From Trachythela sp. YZ-2020 (Eukaryota; Cnidaria; Anthozoa; Malacalcyonacea; Clavulariidae), in NCBI GenBank assembly GCA_016169945.1, contig JADLSH010000194.1, forward strand, positions 952,938 to 1,016,937: a DNA stretch of 64,000 nt. Reading direction: 5' to 3'. Positions 44,110 to 54,100 of this stretch are shown here, piece after piece (position 1 is the first letter of the stretch; each line of letters starts with the position of its first letter). The notes beneath the pieces were generated by a model. That model did not search any database, was not told where the DNA came from, and saw only the letters and a list, made by a program, of their open reading frames with translations. The position numbers were made by a program, and so were the translations under genes.

Positions 44110-45405
44110 TCTCAAATCAGTGATACAAATATAGGCTGATGGTCACTAAAGTAAGATTCCAAAACACCACTATTTTTACTCTTTCAGGGATATTAGTGTA
44201 GATGTGATCTATTTGTGTTTTATAGTCCGTTGTTACTTGCTTAATAAGTTGCACATATTGCTTTTCTTCAATTAAATATTTACAAAGTGTATTTTTGTCA
44301 GATGCATTTTCGAATAGGTTAACATTAAATTAAAATCACCAAGAATGATAACAGGGGTATTAGGATCATTTATAAAAGTAGAATGCAGATGTTTCAAAGC
44401 ATCTAACAACATTGAAAACTTTACCTTTGATTTAGAGCGATAAATTCCTACAATGTGCGAATCATTTACTGGTTGATTCACTTGGAGTAATGTTATTTCC
44501 ACATGATTATAATTGCATCTTAGAGGTTCTGAGATTAGCTGTATATTATCCTTTATGTACATAGCAGTTCCGTAAGGTGTTCTTGTACCATGTGGCATAA
44601 AATCATTTCTGAAAAGTTGAAAGCCTCGAATCTGATACAATTCATTATTATCATTACTACATAGAGTAGTCTCTACAAACACATTGACATCCGCTGCCTT
44701 TACACTGTAATCACTTGCAACGTCACCAACGTGAAGATGTAATGATCTCACATTCTGAAATAATATTTTAAATGTTTTGCTTGTATCTTTGTAAAGAAAT
44801 GGAATATGACTGGTAAGTGAAGCATTTTCTCTTAGTCTTGTCATTTCTTCTTGTACTTTCTTGCTCACAGCTATTTTACTTTCATTCAGATTAAGAATAT
44901 GTAATCCTGAAATGCTTCTAAGCCTGCTAAATGCAACATAATGCATGTGTTCTCGTTTAGAAGATGGAAGGTCCACAACGGCCTCATTTAATGTATCTCC
45001 TTGACAACGGTGAATAGTTTTGGCTGCAGATGGTCTTAAAGGAAACTGTATGCTAAGAACTTGCATTTGATGCCTTCTGAACTCTCTAGTGATCTCTAAA
45101 ATTGGAACCCAATTTTTCTCTACACTTGGATTATAAAGATGAGCGTATTCTTTGCGATAATTATTTTCAATATATTGTTCTTGAAATAAAACCCAAATAA
45201 TACTTGGTCTTGACGAACCTGATACTCTGTAATCAACTTTCTTAATTATACACTCAGCACCGTTAGTCATACCATCTACAACTGACACGTTTGTCGTAAG
45301 ATCATATTTTGCTTCATTAAGTATTGAACAAACTGAGTATAAGTCCATTGTTTTAGAAGGATCGTTTGGGATTTGGTTTTTAACTCTCTCCAAGTACAAT
45401 ATCAA
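44110..45405 (-). pseudogene. Helentron helicase C-terminus fused to endonuclease
   Basis: Frame 45405-44272 (377 codons) starts in the C-terminal helicase: LYSVCSILNEAKYDLTTNVS, SIQFPLRPSAAKTIHRCQGD and HYVAFSRLRSISGLHIL (motifs V-VI). It then enters an exonuclease-endonuclease-phosphatase domain: KTFKILFQNVRSLHLHVGD, ADVNVFVETTLC (catalytic Glu) and VIILGDFNL (catalytic Asp). A slip at about 44325 continues as QVTTDYKTQIDHIYTNIPER and SDHQPIFVSL (catalytic Asp-His pair) to about 44110. A C-terminal endonuclease after the helicase is the hallmark of Helentrons as opposed to canonical Helitrons. Confidence 0.85.
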
Positions 45406-46180
45406 TTGCTTTAACCTGAACTTTCTCGTTTAAAGATTTATGAAAAATGCTATGATTATGTTGATCTACTGCCATGTTAGTACTAAATAAGTGGGTTGAA
45501 GTCATTGGATAATCAGGATGCTCTGGACTAAGCTTCAGAATTATTTCTTTTAAAACTTCAATGTCAGATTCAGTATGTTTACCTTCCCTTGTTCTATTTA
45601 AAATTTCAGCAAAGTCTTTGTGTTCTCTTTGTCTCATAACCTCTGTTAATTCAAACATTTGAAAATATTGTTGCCAGAGATTTGTTGCTAATGCAGCATA
45701 ACCTTCGTTTGAGTTTTCAAATATCCATTGATCAAATACGGGTTTGAGTTGAAGTAATTCGCCAACAGTAATTATACTAACACCGCCAAATGGTTCTTTT
45801 GTGCCCATAATCTGTTGCAGTCTTTGGTCAAGAAAGTTAAACATCCCACTGCCTACCATAGATATCTCGTCAATAAAAATAACTTGCAGTCTCTCTAATT
45901 GAGATCTTATAGTATTTAATCTATCTCTATCAAGTATGCAATAGCTGAATCCTCTATTTGCAGGAATTTTAAAGGCGGAATGAAGTGTATTTCCTCTTAT
46001 ATTGAACACAGCTTTTCCTGTGGGTGATACCTTAATAACACTTACATCATCTGGATCATTTTCAAGTTGCACATTTTTGATATCTGATAAGTGCTTCATA
46101 CAAAGCATTTGTAATGGTACTTTTACCTACACCAGCACCTCCGCTTAAAAACAATCTTAAGGGCATATTACCAGTTTTTA
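45380..46180 (-). pseudogene. Helentron SF1 (Pif1-like) helicase N-terminal half
   Basis: Walker A GGAGVGKS is encoded near 46120-46145 in one frame; a slip near 46080 leads to frame 46108-45380 with VIKVSPTGKAVFNIRGNTLH, VIFIDEISMVGSGMFNFLDQ (Walker B, DEIS) and FELTEVMRQREHKDFAEILN. It would unwind DNA during rolling-circle transposition. It joins the next frame by a slip near 45390. Confidence 0.85.
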
Positions 46181-46205
46181 CAGAATTCAGTACATGGTAA
46201 AAAAA

Positions 46206-46917
46206 TTATTTTTGCTCATTATTAAGTGATTGAACAAGTTTTCTAAAATCATCATCTTTTAGTCGTTTTACAAGTAGTTCATCATTATCATTTGTTTGTG
46301 GGTATATACCAATGTCACTTATCAAGTTGTATTCTGTGTGTTGCTTATCTTTGCCAGGATCAAAACATCCAAATAATTCACTTGCCTTTGGACCAATTTC
46401 TTTATCTTGTTCATCTCTATATTGTGCATTAGGAGCAACTACATTACCAAGTTCCTCACTTTCAATATCTTGTACTGCCTGATCAAGAATGTCTGAATGA
46501 TTCTCGTATTGCTTTTTGTTTTCTTCTATCAGCTCCTTAACATCTTCAAGTCGATCCTGGTAGGTTTGGAAATCCTTGAGAAGATCTTTCTTTTCATTTC
46601 TCCACGGCGTGTAAAGCATAATTTGTTCTCTGCAATAATTTTCTGGATCTTTATCTTTATTGAATCTAACTGACCGTATTATCCTTGATTTTTGCCTCTT
46701 CACAAGGTATCATTCCTCCTTTCATTTCATATTCATCACTTTCATGTAATGCCTCGTCATCTTCATCATCATCTACGTTGTCATTGAAATCACTTTCCAA
46801 AAGATAATCATCTGATAAAACTGAGGAATCAATATTTGGTTCAGCTGTTTTGTCCTGATTATCCTGACTTTTACAATTAAACCACGCGGTAAAATCTGCC
46901 AAACACAAATTTCCCAA
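46206..46917 (-). pseudogene. Rep-helicase linker region
   Basis: Two overlapping frames (46917-46666 and 46703-46206) encode an acidic stretch (DDEALHESDEYEMKGGM) and a basic and charged helical region (IRSVRFNKDKDPENYCREQI, then LYTPWRNEKKDLLKDFQTYQ). This fits the region between the Rep domain and the helicase of Helitron-type proteins. Confidence 0.65.
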
Positions 46918-46926
46918 CTGTTTTGG

Positions 46927-47938
46927 TCATCTCTGATATCTTTTAATAACATTATCTGACTCAATATCAAGGGAACCAATATGTCTTACTTTGTTTACAA
47001 TATTCTTATTGCCTTCTTTTGCTTCTTCACAAGCTTTACGAAGTAACTTGCTCATTCCTCTTTGACCTTTAGTAATATAAGAAAGGATATAAACAGCACA
47101 AGCATAGGGATCTAGTACGAACTGCATATCCATGTTAGCTTGCCATGCATTGAGTAAATTTGAATTGTAACTGTTGATTCTAATCTGAGCTGGTGATCGT
47201 CTCAATAAGAGAGTATTATGCTTAAGGGAAAGCTTTATAGCCTTTAGATACTGATTTTCTGATAAATCGAGCTTTTGAAGAAACTTGTCAAAGGTCATTG
47301 TTTCATCAGCTTTGATGGAGTCTAATAACGAACGAATTCGCCCTAAATCTTTCTTTAATTTATCTTCCACATTTTCTTCAAGATCAGCCTCAGATAAAGG
47401 TTCTAAAATCATAGTTCTTGGCATTGGCGGTAATGGAAAATTAAATCTGCAAGCATTTTGTCCTTTTTTCTTGCATGTTTTTGAGTGTTTATGCCTTTGT
47501 AAATTTACGAGATCAGTTAATTCATGAATCAGCACTACATGAAACATAACTATCTACAAACTTAGTAATATCATCGTCAGAGGCTTTTCCATACTCAGGA
47601 GCATTATTGATCCAGAATAATCCATGGATATGTGGTGACCCTCGTTGTTGGAATTCAACACGATAGAAAAAGTCAACGACTTCTCCAATTGGATTACTTG
47701 AACTTTTGGTAAAGTTATGAATAAACAGTTGCACCATAGCTCAAAATTTCTTGCACATGTAACTGGATCTTTCTGTACCAATTCTGACTTTTTTCTGCCA
47801 AGTCATTCCCTTAATTTCATTGTCAGTATAGTCTTTATTGTCAATAAGACGGCCACAAATTTTGAGCAAGTGAATCCATCTTGTTTCAGCCGCTGAGAAT
47901 GAACAGAACCAGGTAGGATTACCAAGTTGACGAATCAT
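46927..47938 (-). pseudogene. Helentron HUH endonuclease (Rep) domain
   Basis: Frame 47938-47741 reads [20 protein letters not shown]. Frame 47737-47522 has FYRVEFQQRGSPHIHGLFWI with the HUH metal-binding motif (HIH). Frame 47547-46927 contains KTCKKKGQNACRFNFPLPP and DPYACAVYILSYITKGQRG, where YILSY is the two-tyrosine nicking motif. Slips separate the three. Rep cuts and rejoins the single strand that starts rolling-circle transfer. The catalytic residues are all visible although the frame is broken. Confidence 0.85.
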
Positions 47939-48028
47939 GGCAAATAAATCTTTCTTGCATCTTTCAAAGTATGGAGGTGAACCGTGTAATTAAATTCCTG
48001 AAAACTCTAAAGCCTTCATCTAAATTAA

Positions 48029-48541
48029 TTAACTTTCTGACTTCAGGTCCTCGGCTGTATAAGTTTTACCTTTCATTTTACATTTACGCAATGACAAACT
48101 TGCACTTCCTTGAATTTGCTTGATCTGTAGTTTCTTTAATTTATAAAATATATTTGGCACTGACTGTGCAACACTTCTGTCTCGGCTTCGCAACTCCCAT
48201 TTACAAATTGTACTATAATGAACTGGCACTAGTCTTTCATTATTTTCAGCTTGACGTTTGCCATAGTAAACAGTAGGAAAAGACAAAAACTCAGAATCTT
48301 TATCAATAAATATACCAAGAGGTCTATTTCCTTCACCTGGTGCAAAACTAATTCTTTTATCACCGTGCTGAGTAATGTCAGATTCCTGTAATAATGTATC
48401 CATAACACCCGATGGTCGATCAGTTGCTTCACACCACTCATCGTCGGTATCATTATCAATCGAATCATTACATGCTTGTGTTTCTACTTTTTCTTGATCT
48501 TGAGTACTAACATTATTTGGTAATTTGTTTTTCTTGTCCAT
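48029..48541 (-). pseudogene. Helitron-type N-terminal domain
   Basis: A 170-codon frame with MDTLLQESDITQH, ISFAPGEGNRPLGIFIDKDS, EFLSFPTVYYGKRQAENNER, VPVHYSTICKWELRSRDRSV and NIFYKLKKLQIKQIQG. This block precedes the Rep domain in Helentron proteins. It probably helps DNA binding; its exact role is not known to me. Confidence 0.8.
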
Positions 48542-48709
48542 AAATTCTGACCACTCTTCCTCATTATTTCCTGAATTTGTTACATAACTATCTGAGACTT
48601 GTATTCCTTCGTTTTTGAATATATCACTGGTGTGAACTAAATATTGGACTGCCTCTAAAACATTTCTTGGTCTTACATTCTGAAATTGATAATGGTGTTT
48701 GTAACTCAG

Positions 48710-49233
48710 TCATCGCTTTAATTTAATTGGAATAGTTTCCGACTCATTAATTGGTCTTGGTAAGATGTTAACAGTTGAATTAACATCAGCAGGTACATTA
48801 ACTACATTCCCGTGAATACTCAATTGACCTCCACTAGGCAGTTCTCGTACTTGCATAAAAGGTATTCTTGGTGAAATTAATCTTTCTTCAAGAGGTGTTA
48901 AATTCCTTAAAGCATCAGGCTTGTCAGGGAAAGTCATTTTATTTGCTTTTGCACAACTTGGAAGCTTACCATCTTTGAGGTTTGAGTGGCATGTACCACA
49001 TATCCATTCAGTGTCATCAATGCTTTTAAGACCAGTAATACATAAATTAAGAATTTTTCTTGAACATGATTCATTTCTGGACCAACACTTATATTCTTAT
49101 GAAATAATTCAATGGCTTTTGTTATGTTAATTTGTGGCCTTGTCATTGCACAACTTTCATTTGAATTATTTTTCAACCTCTTGTGGTTATCCATCTCAGT
49201 TTCCTTCTCACTATAAAGTAGCTTTCTTTTCAA
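48710..49233 (-). pseudogene. DUF6570-like domain of the Helentron protein
   Basis: Translation across a slip near 49050 reads KSIDDTEWICGTCHSNLKDG, KANKMTFPDKPDALRNLTPL, EERLISPRIPFMQVRELPSG, IHGNVVNVPADVNSTVNILP and PIKLKR. The Cys pair and the SPRIPFMQ and GNVVNVPAD blocks are typical of this Helitron-associated domain. It lies directly upstream of the preceding segment. Confidence 0.75.
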
Positions 49234-49329
49234 ATTAATATATTTTATTTTTTGAGATCTTTAAATTTTCCGAATAATTTTGCTTGTAGATTATATTTGA
49301 TATTTTTGACGATTTTTTAACATTTTCAA

Positions 49330-49815
49330 GATTTGATTTTCGGTAAGTTGCAAGAGATTCTTTAATTTTTCAGGATTAGTTTTTCTGTATGTTGCAGTGG
49401 CTTTTTTAAGAGATTCTTTAACTTTTTCAGGATTTGTTTGTCTGTATGTTGCAATTGCTTTTTTAAGAGATTCCTTGACTTTTTCAGGATTTGCTTGTCT
49501 GTATGTTGCATTAGCCTTTTTAAGAGCTTCTTTAATTTTTTGAGGATTTGATTGTCGGTAAGTTGCAAGAGATTTTTAAACTTTTTCAGGGTTTGTTTGT
49601 CTGTATGTTGTGGTAGCTTTTTGTGACGACTTCTTAACCTTGTCAGGATTTAAAATCTTGTACTTTTTATTATATGTATCTTTTCGTTCATTTTCCCTAT
49701 TTTTGAATTCATTGTCCTTTCTCCTTTTCTTCATGTATTCCCTCATATAGTCCTTTCTACTTTGCAATTTGTCAGATCGTTCAGACTGAGTTGTATCAGA
49801 ATGCGAATTTAGCAA
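49330..49815 (-). pseudogene. Lys-rich region with 57-bp tandem repeats
   Basis: Frame 49815-49576 is basic (KDYMREYMKKRRKDNEFKNR, then NPDKVKKSSQKATTTYRQTN). From about 49650 to 49330 a unit of about 57 bp, encoding ATYRQTNPEKVKESLKK in the best frame, is repeated five to six times with divergence. A stop and frame slips break the array. It may be a nucleic-acid-binding spacer. Confidence 0.75.
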
Positions 49816-49861
49816 GTTTGTTTTTGGTTGTTCATTTGTTGTGTGCAGATTGTTTCTTTGT

Positions 49862-50616
49862 TCAGAAAGAGATTGTGGAGTTGATCACACACATGATGCA
49901 ATTCATCAAGATGTCCGATATATAAATATGTCTTGCATTTACTCCCGGCTCATTAGCGTGTATAGAAGTTACAACAGTAGTCTCTGCAAAATTTCGTGCA
50001 GTTTCCGTTATGTGAATTATTACATTATTTGAAGTCGCAACTGCTTCTATAATAATATGATCTGCCCATGTTCCTAGCCTGGACATGTTTTGCACATATT
50101 GAAGCCATGACTGATCAGTATTAATTCTATAAAATATTCTGTGCAGTTAATTAAATGTTGAATTGCAAGAGCTCTTATTTGCGAATGACGGTCTTCTGTT
50201 CGGTAAAGTTGGTGACTTACACTACAAAAGAAACAATTACCATCACCGACAATGTTTACTGGCTTCAGTCCTATTCTATGGAGTCTTGTGGTCAACACTG
50301 ACATTAAATTAACAGGTCCTGGATTTAACTCTATATCACCACACACGAATAAGGAACATATGTCAGAATTCTTTAGTCTTTGTATATTATATTTAATAGT
50401 TCTCATTAAATCAAAACATCGATTTGATTTAAACAACAAATTGTGTTTTCTTGTCCTATATCTATTCTTAGATTTATCGTTTAATTTTGACTTTGTATGC
50501 AATGTTTGTGTTTTCTTAGCACGACAATTAGGCGGCTTCGAAAATTGCCATTTACTCATGTTTGTTTGACGCTCAAGAATATATTTGCGATACCTTGTAG
50601 AAAGCAAATATGCCAA
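49862..50616 (-). pseudogene. 2A-like peptide followed by OTU cysteine protease
   Basis: Frame 50616-50074 holds SLFVCGDIELNPGP (2A consensus D-x-E-x-NPGP, near 50310-50350), then GLKPVNIVGDGNCFFCSVSH (OTU Asp and Cys) and RALAIQHLINCTEYFIE. A slip near 50100 continues with MSRLGTWADHIIIEAVATSN, and another near 49920 gives YIGHLDELHHVCDQL, which supplies the catalytic His. OTU domains occur in some Helentrons. A 2A sequence causes ribosomal skipping and would release the upstream peptide from the OTU-Rep-helicase polyprotein. Confidence 0.8.
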
Positions 50617-51130
50617 AAAGAGGATTTAGGAATTAACTGCTTTATTAGCTTCTTTATTTTACGCCTGCACAGCTTATTCTTGCTCATCAAATTAACAATT
50701 TTCTTAACAGGAATTCTAGATGGTTCTCGATCACACCTTTTGACATGGATTAAACCTTTAGTTTGTGATCTACTTCGAGTTAAATTATCTGACGAACTAG
50801 ACTGCATGTATATGTATTCTTGTCTTTAATATAAAGTTCATTTGATTTTGTATTATAAAGATTGTCACATATTTTTAAAGTCTCGTTGACATTTGTTTTA
50901 TATTTCCCAAGGTCAACCTCACAATCGCAACTTACTCCCTTGTTAATATTTAGAAATACTAGATTCTCGTTTGTATTATAGGTTTTGATTTGGCATTGAT
51001 AAGTATTGATTTGCTTGTAAGATTGCTTGTAAGATTGCTCGTTAGATTGCTTCAAGAGATCACAATTTTGCACCCAACTGATTCTAGACTTGCGATCAAA
51101 GTCTGCATGGATAACGCATGGGTTATCCAC
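50556..51130 (-). pseudogene. Helentron N-terminal region upstream of 2A
   Basis: Frame 51130-50780 (CVIHADFDRKSRISWVQNC, then YKQINTYQCQIKTYNTNENL) and frame 50807-50556 (RSRSQTKGLIHVKRCDREPS). Basic and Asn-rich, unrecognised. By position it would be the product released upstream of the 2A motif. Confidence 0.45.
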
Positions 51131-51429
51131 AAATATTACACTTGATAAAATATTTGTAAAGTGAAACCAAGAATTGCTTAGCTGCGCATTAATATAAACA
51201 ATGGCTGATGCAACACTTTAATCTAGCAAGTGGCCAATCACATTGAAAATAATCATTGCCATATTTAGAAAGCCAACCAAATCATTACGTGTTAACACGT
51301 GCTGCATCAGGAAAAGTACTAACCTTGATAAAAACGATTGTTATGATGTAGACGTTTAATACCACAACCCAAATTTGTTCGTAAATCTAATTAAACATTG
51401 AAAGTGCTTAAAAAAGTTTCAACCCCAAA

Positions 51430-51596
51430 GTTTAACAGATACGGTATTAATAGAGAATCTTTGCAAACACCCCCCGGAAAGTTTACACTATGATGTAAAG
51501 TTTAACAGATACGGTATTAATAGAGAATGTATGTATGTATGTATGTATGTACGTACGTGTACGTACGTGTACGTACGTGTACGTATATATGTATGA
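51430..51596. repeat. 32-bp direct repeat and TGTA/CGTA microsatellite at the Helentron 5' end
   Basis: AAAGTTTAACAGATACGGTA (with ATTAATAGAGAAT after it) occurs near 51428 and again near 51497. The second copy runs into (TGTA)n then (CGTA)n up to about 51596. Minisatellites near the ends are common in Helitrons. Confidence 0.8.
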
Positions 51597-51655
51597 TAGC
51601 TCGTGTGAATTTTCGCCCCTCATCACAATACTGCAAAGTTAAAATCTTTGCACTA

Positions 51656-53322
51656 AAAATTACCATGGAGGTCAACATGGCATATGTGCCAAAACCTGAT
51701 CCGGGACGAAAGTCCTGAAAATGACCCCGCCCTGAAACGGCAGTGCCGACATAGCTCTAACTTCTGAAAAGCAAAAGCGACAGCCTTTCTGAAGTGCTTA
51801 TAGTGTTTAGAAGGGGCAACCCTTTGGGGCAGTTATAACCTAGGGGCGGTTATTGGAAGGAAAAATTTGTCTAAGTATAATATTTTACAAGAAAATGACC
51901 ATGCACCACCCCAGGTCAACTGCTAATTGTGCATGAAATAACTAATATACCTGGCAGAGATTAATATAATTAATATAATTATTGTAGATTTCATAAGGAT
52001 TGACATTGTTTAAATATAATATATTTTATTTCACTTACCCCACACCAAAACACGAGTGTCACCGAGTCTCGCAAGTATCATCCAATTGTTGTACTTTTAC
52101 ATAATGATAGATGGCTAAAGAAGATTTCAACCAAGTTTTGAAGCAGTGCAGTGTATTTTATCTTCGATATTGTTGTTGTTCGATATTTCGTCAAATATGC
52201 CGTCATTGCAATGCCTCGCCTTCTTCTCTGCCCGATAAATGCCACTTCTTCGTCTTCATATATGTATTTAGATTACAGTATCCAAGAGTACTTCATTGTA
52301 GAATAGTCCGAATCGAAAAATTGAAAACATTAGTTGCACTTGAAATGAAAAACCTCCCATAACACATTTAGGATCATAATAAAAAACACAAGTTTAAAAA
52401 TAATTTGAAAGTCGCACGCAATCTTCGCGAAAAATCCTTGTGGGCTACTTGACAGTGGGGGTGAGAATATTTTCACAAAACCTTTGTTCGCCACCACAGC
52501 AACCCAAGTAAATATATTATATTTACGTTTCAGCTCTCAGATCTCAGTTTCTTTACTCTGTCTCGGACATTAAAAATCTGATTGGCAATAAGATACTAAA
52601 TCGATTCACTTGGGTTGCTGTGGAGGAGAAATAACGGTCGTGAAAATATCATCCCCCTGTCAAGTAGCCCACAAGGAGTTTTCGCGAAGATTGTGCATGA
52701 CTTTCAAATTATTTTTACTTGTGTTTTTTATTCTGATCCTAAATGTGTTATGGGAGGTTTTTCCTTTCAAGTGCAACTGTTTTCAATTTTTCGATTATGA
52801 CTATTCTACAATGAAGTACTACTCTTGGATACTGTAATCTAAATACATATGAAGACGAAGTAGTGGCATTTATTGGGCGGAGAAGCGGTGAGGCATCCCA
52901 ATGGTGGCATATTTGACGAAATATCGAAGATAAACAAAACATGTCAATCCTTATGAAATCTACAATAATTATATTAAATTAAGCATAGTTTTTCATCCCA
53001 TGATAAAAAATTTTAGGAAATAAGAAAATTTAATCTCTGCCAGGTATATTAGTTATTTCATGCATAATTAGCAGTTGACCTGGGGTGGTGCATGGTCATT
53101 TTCTTGTAAAAAATTATACTTAGACAAATTTTTCCTTCCAATAACCACAACTAAAAGCAACCCTTCTAACCACTATAAGCACTTCAGAAAGGCTGCCGCT
53201 TTTGCTTTTCGGAAGTTAGAGCTATGTCGGCATTGTCACTTCAGGGCGGGTCATTTTCAGGACTTTCGTCTGGATTCAGGTTTTGGCACATATGCCATGT
53301 TGACTGCCATGGTCATTTTACC
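51656..53322. repeat. long palindrome of element X
   Basis: The left arm (about 51656-52510) and right arm (about 52605-53322) are inverted copies: TCAACATGGCATATGTGCCA at 51672 recurs inverted near 53285; AAATTTGTCTAAGTATAATA near 51869 inverted near 53118; CAAGTAGCCCACAAGGA near 52659 inverted near 52437. A spacer of about 95 bp separates them. Frames 52111-52362 (plus) and 52942-52748 (minus) are the same sequence read on each arm. It could extrude as a large hairpin or give double-stranded RNA if transcribed. Confidence 0.85.
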
Positions 53323-53388
53323 CTAAAACACTTGAGATTGCCTGTGCTAAATGAAACGCATACAAACTCCTATACAGGTGCTAGACTA

Positions 53389-53590
53389 ATGGGCTAAATT
53401 CACTTTTCACTCTTCTAAATCTGCATGGGGCATGATTATCTGCAATTTTAAGAAATGTTGATTTCCACTTGTTCCACGCTACATTTGTATTGGAATTATA
53501 TGTAAAGTATCTAAGAGCTTGTTCTAAATTATTTTGGAATTGACTTGCATCAAAGTTTTGGTCCACAGCAAATCTAAAAGATTGCAATGT
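53389..53590 (-). pseudogene. LINE linker region upstream of RT (piece 1)
   Basis: Minus-strand frame reads FDASQFQNNLEQALRYF, then WNKWKSTFLKIADNHAPCRF and RRVKSEFSP. The ADxHAP and RVK pattern is usual in the endonuclease-RT linker of CR1/L2/Jockey-type LINEs. Sequence 5' of this (above 53590) does not continue the LINE, so this is the 5' truncation point. Confidence 0.8.
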
Positions 53591-53744
53591 CCATCAGTTG
53601 GTGGATATCAATTGACTGGAATTGGAGGCAATTAGAAGCCGATATAGAATACTTGTTGCCAGGCTTTTGTTTCAACATTTTCCTGCTTTTGCAATATTCA
53701 AGTCTTATGTAGCTGGAACCACTGAATGTCAACGAATCAAGGAT

Positions 53745-54100
53745 ATGTCAAGGATATGACAATGCCTGTCTTGATGAAAGATGGAAAAAAATATATGTTG
53801 AGTGTGTGGATGTACTGAATCAGCTTCAGAAGTGGACCCAGGAAATCTACACAGCTGCTGGGCTATGTTCCTCGTCTTCCTCAAAACCCAATGATGATGA
53901 TACCACACCCACGATTGGAACCACATCCAGACCAGACCAACCATGGTGTAAAGATACCATGCTTTGATGATCAACTCACCCAGTCAGATTCGCTAGACCA
54001 AAATATTTAATAGCTGGATACCATTCGGCAAAGCAGAGACTGGATCACCTCTATCCATTTTGCATTGTTGACTGGCACACCAAAATAAGTTTCTTAAAGG
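53745..54100 (+). pseudogene. unrecognised coding-like fragment
   Basis: Plus-strand translation gives DNACLDERWKKIYVECVDVL, then QLQKWTQEIYTAAGLCSSSS and a Thr/Asp-rich tail before stops near 53967. Further scraps continue to about 54100. No family was recognised. Confidence 0.3.

Larger units (their letters stand above)
39696..51655 (-). mobile_element. Helentron (Helitron2-type) element, 12 kb with nested insertions
   Basis: Minus-strand coding order: N-terminal basic region, 2A-like motif, OTU protease, Lys-rich repeats, Helitron N-terminal domains, HUH Rep, SF1 helicase, endonuclease. The 5' end reads TAGTGCAAAGATTTT (from 51655) and the same 10-mer, inverted, lies 15 bp inside the 3' end (39711-39720), i.e. 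asymmetric terminal inverted repeats as described for Helentrons. The element sits between T and T of the palindrome arm of X, with no duplication needed: removing it gives AGGGTAAAA, as on the intact right arm. All genes are frameshifted. Confidence 0.8.
39627..53388. mobile_element. element X: fold-back TIR element, 1.8 kb before the Helentron entered
   Basis: Left end TAGTCTAGGACCTGTATAGG and right end (reverse complement) TAGTCTAGCACCTGTATAGG begin inverted repeats of about 68 bp with few mismatches, flanked by ATG (39624-39626, 53389-53391). Removing X and one ATG restores LINE codons SP-W-LNKN. Inward of the right TIR is a palindrome of about 0.75-0.85-kb arms. Nearly everything from 39696 to 51655 is the inserted Helentron. 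No transposase of its own was recognised. Confidence 0.8.

Noticed and set aside
51528..51596. Telomere-like or functional repeat
   Set aside because: A simple TGTA/CGTA microsatellite; no further structure.
52111..52942. Small genes on both strands around 52-53 kb
   Set aside because: They are the two arms of one palindrome read on opposite strands, with no recognisable protein.
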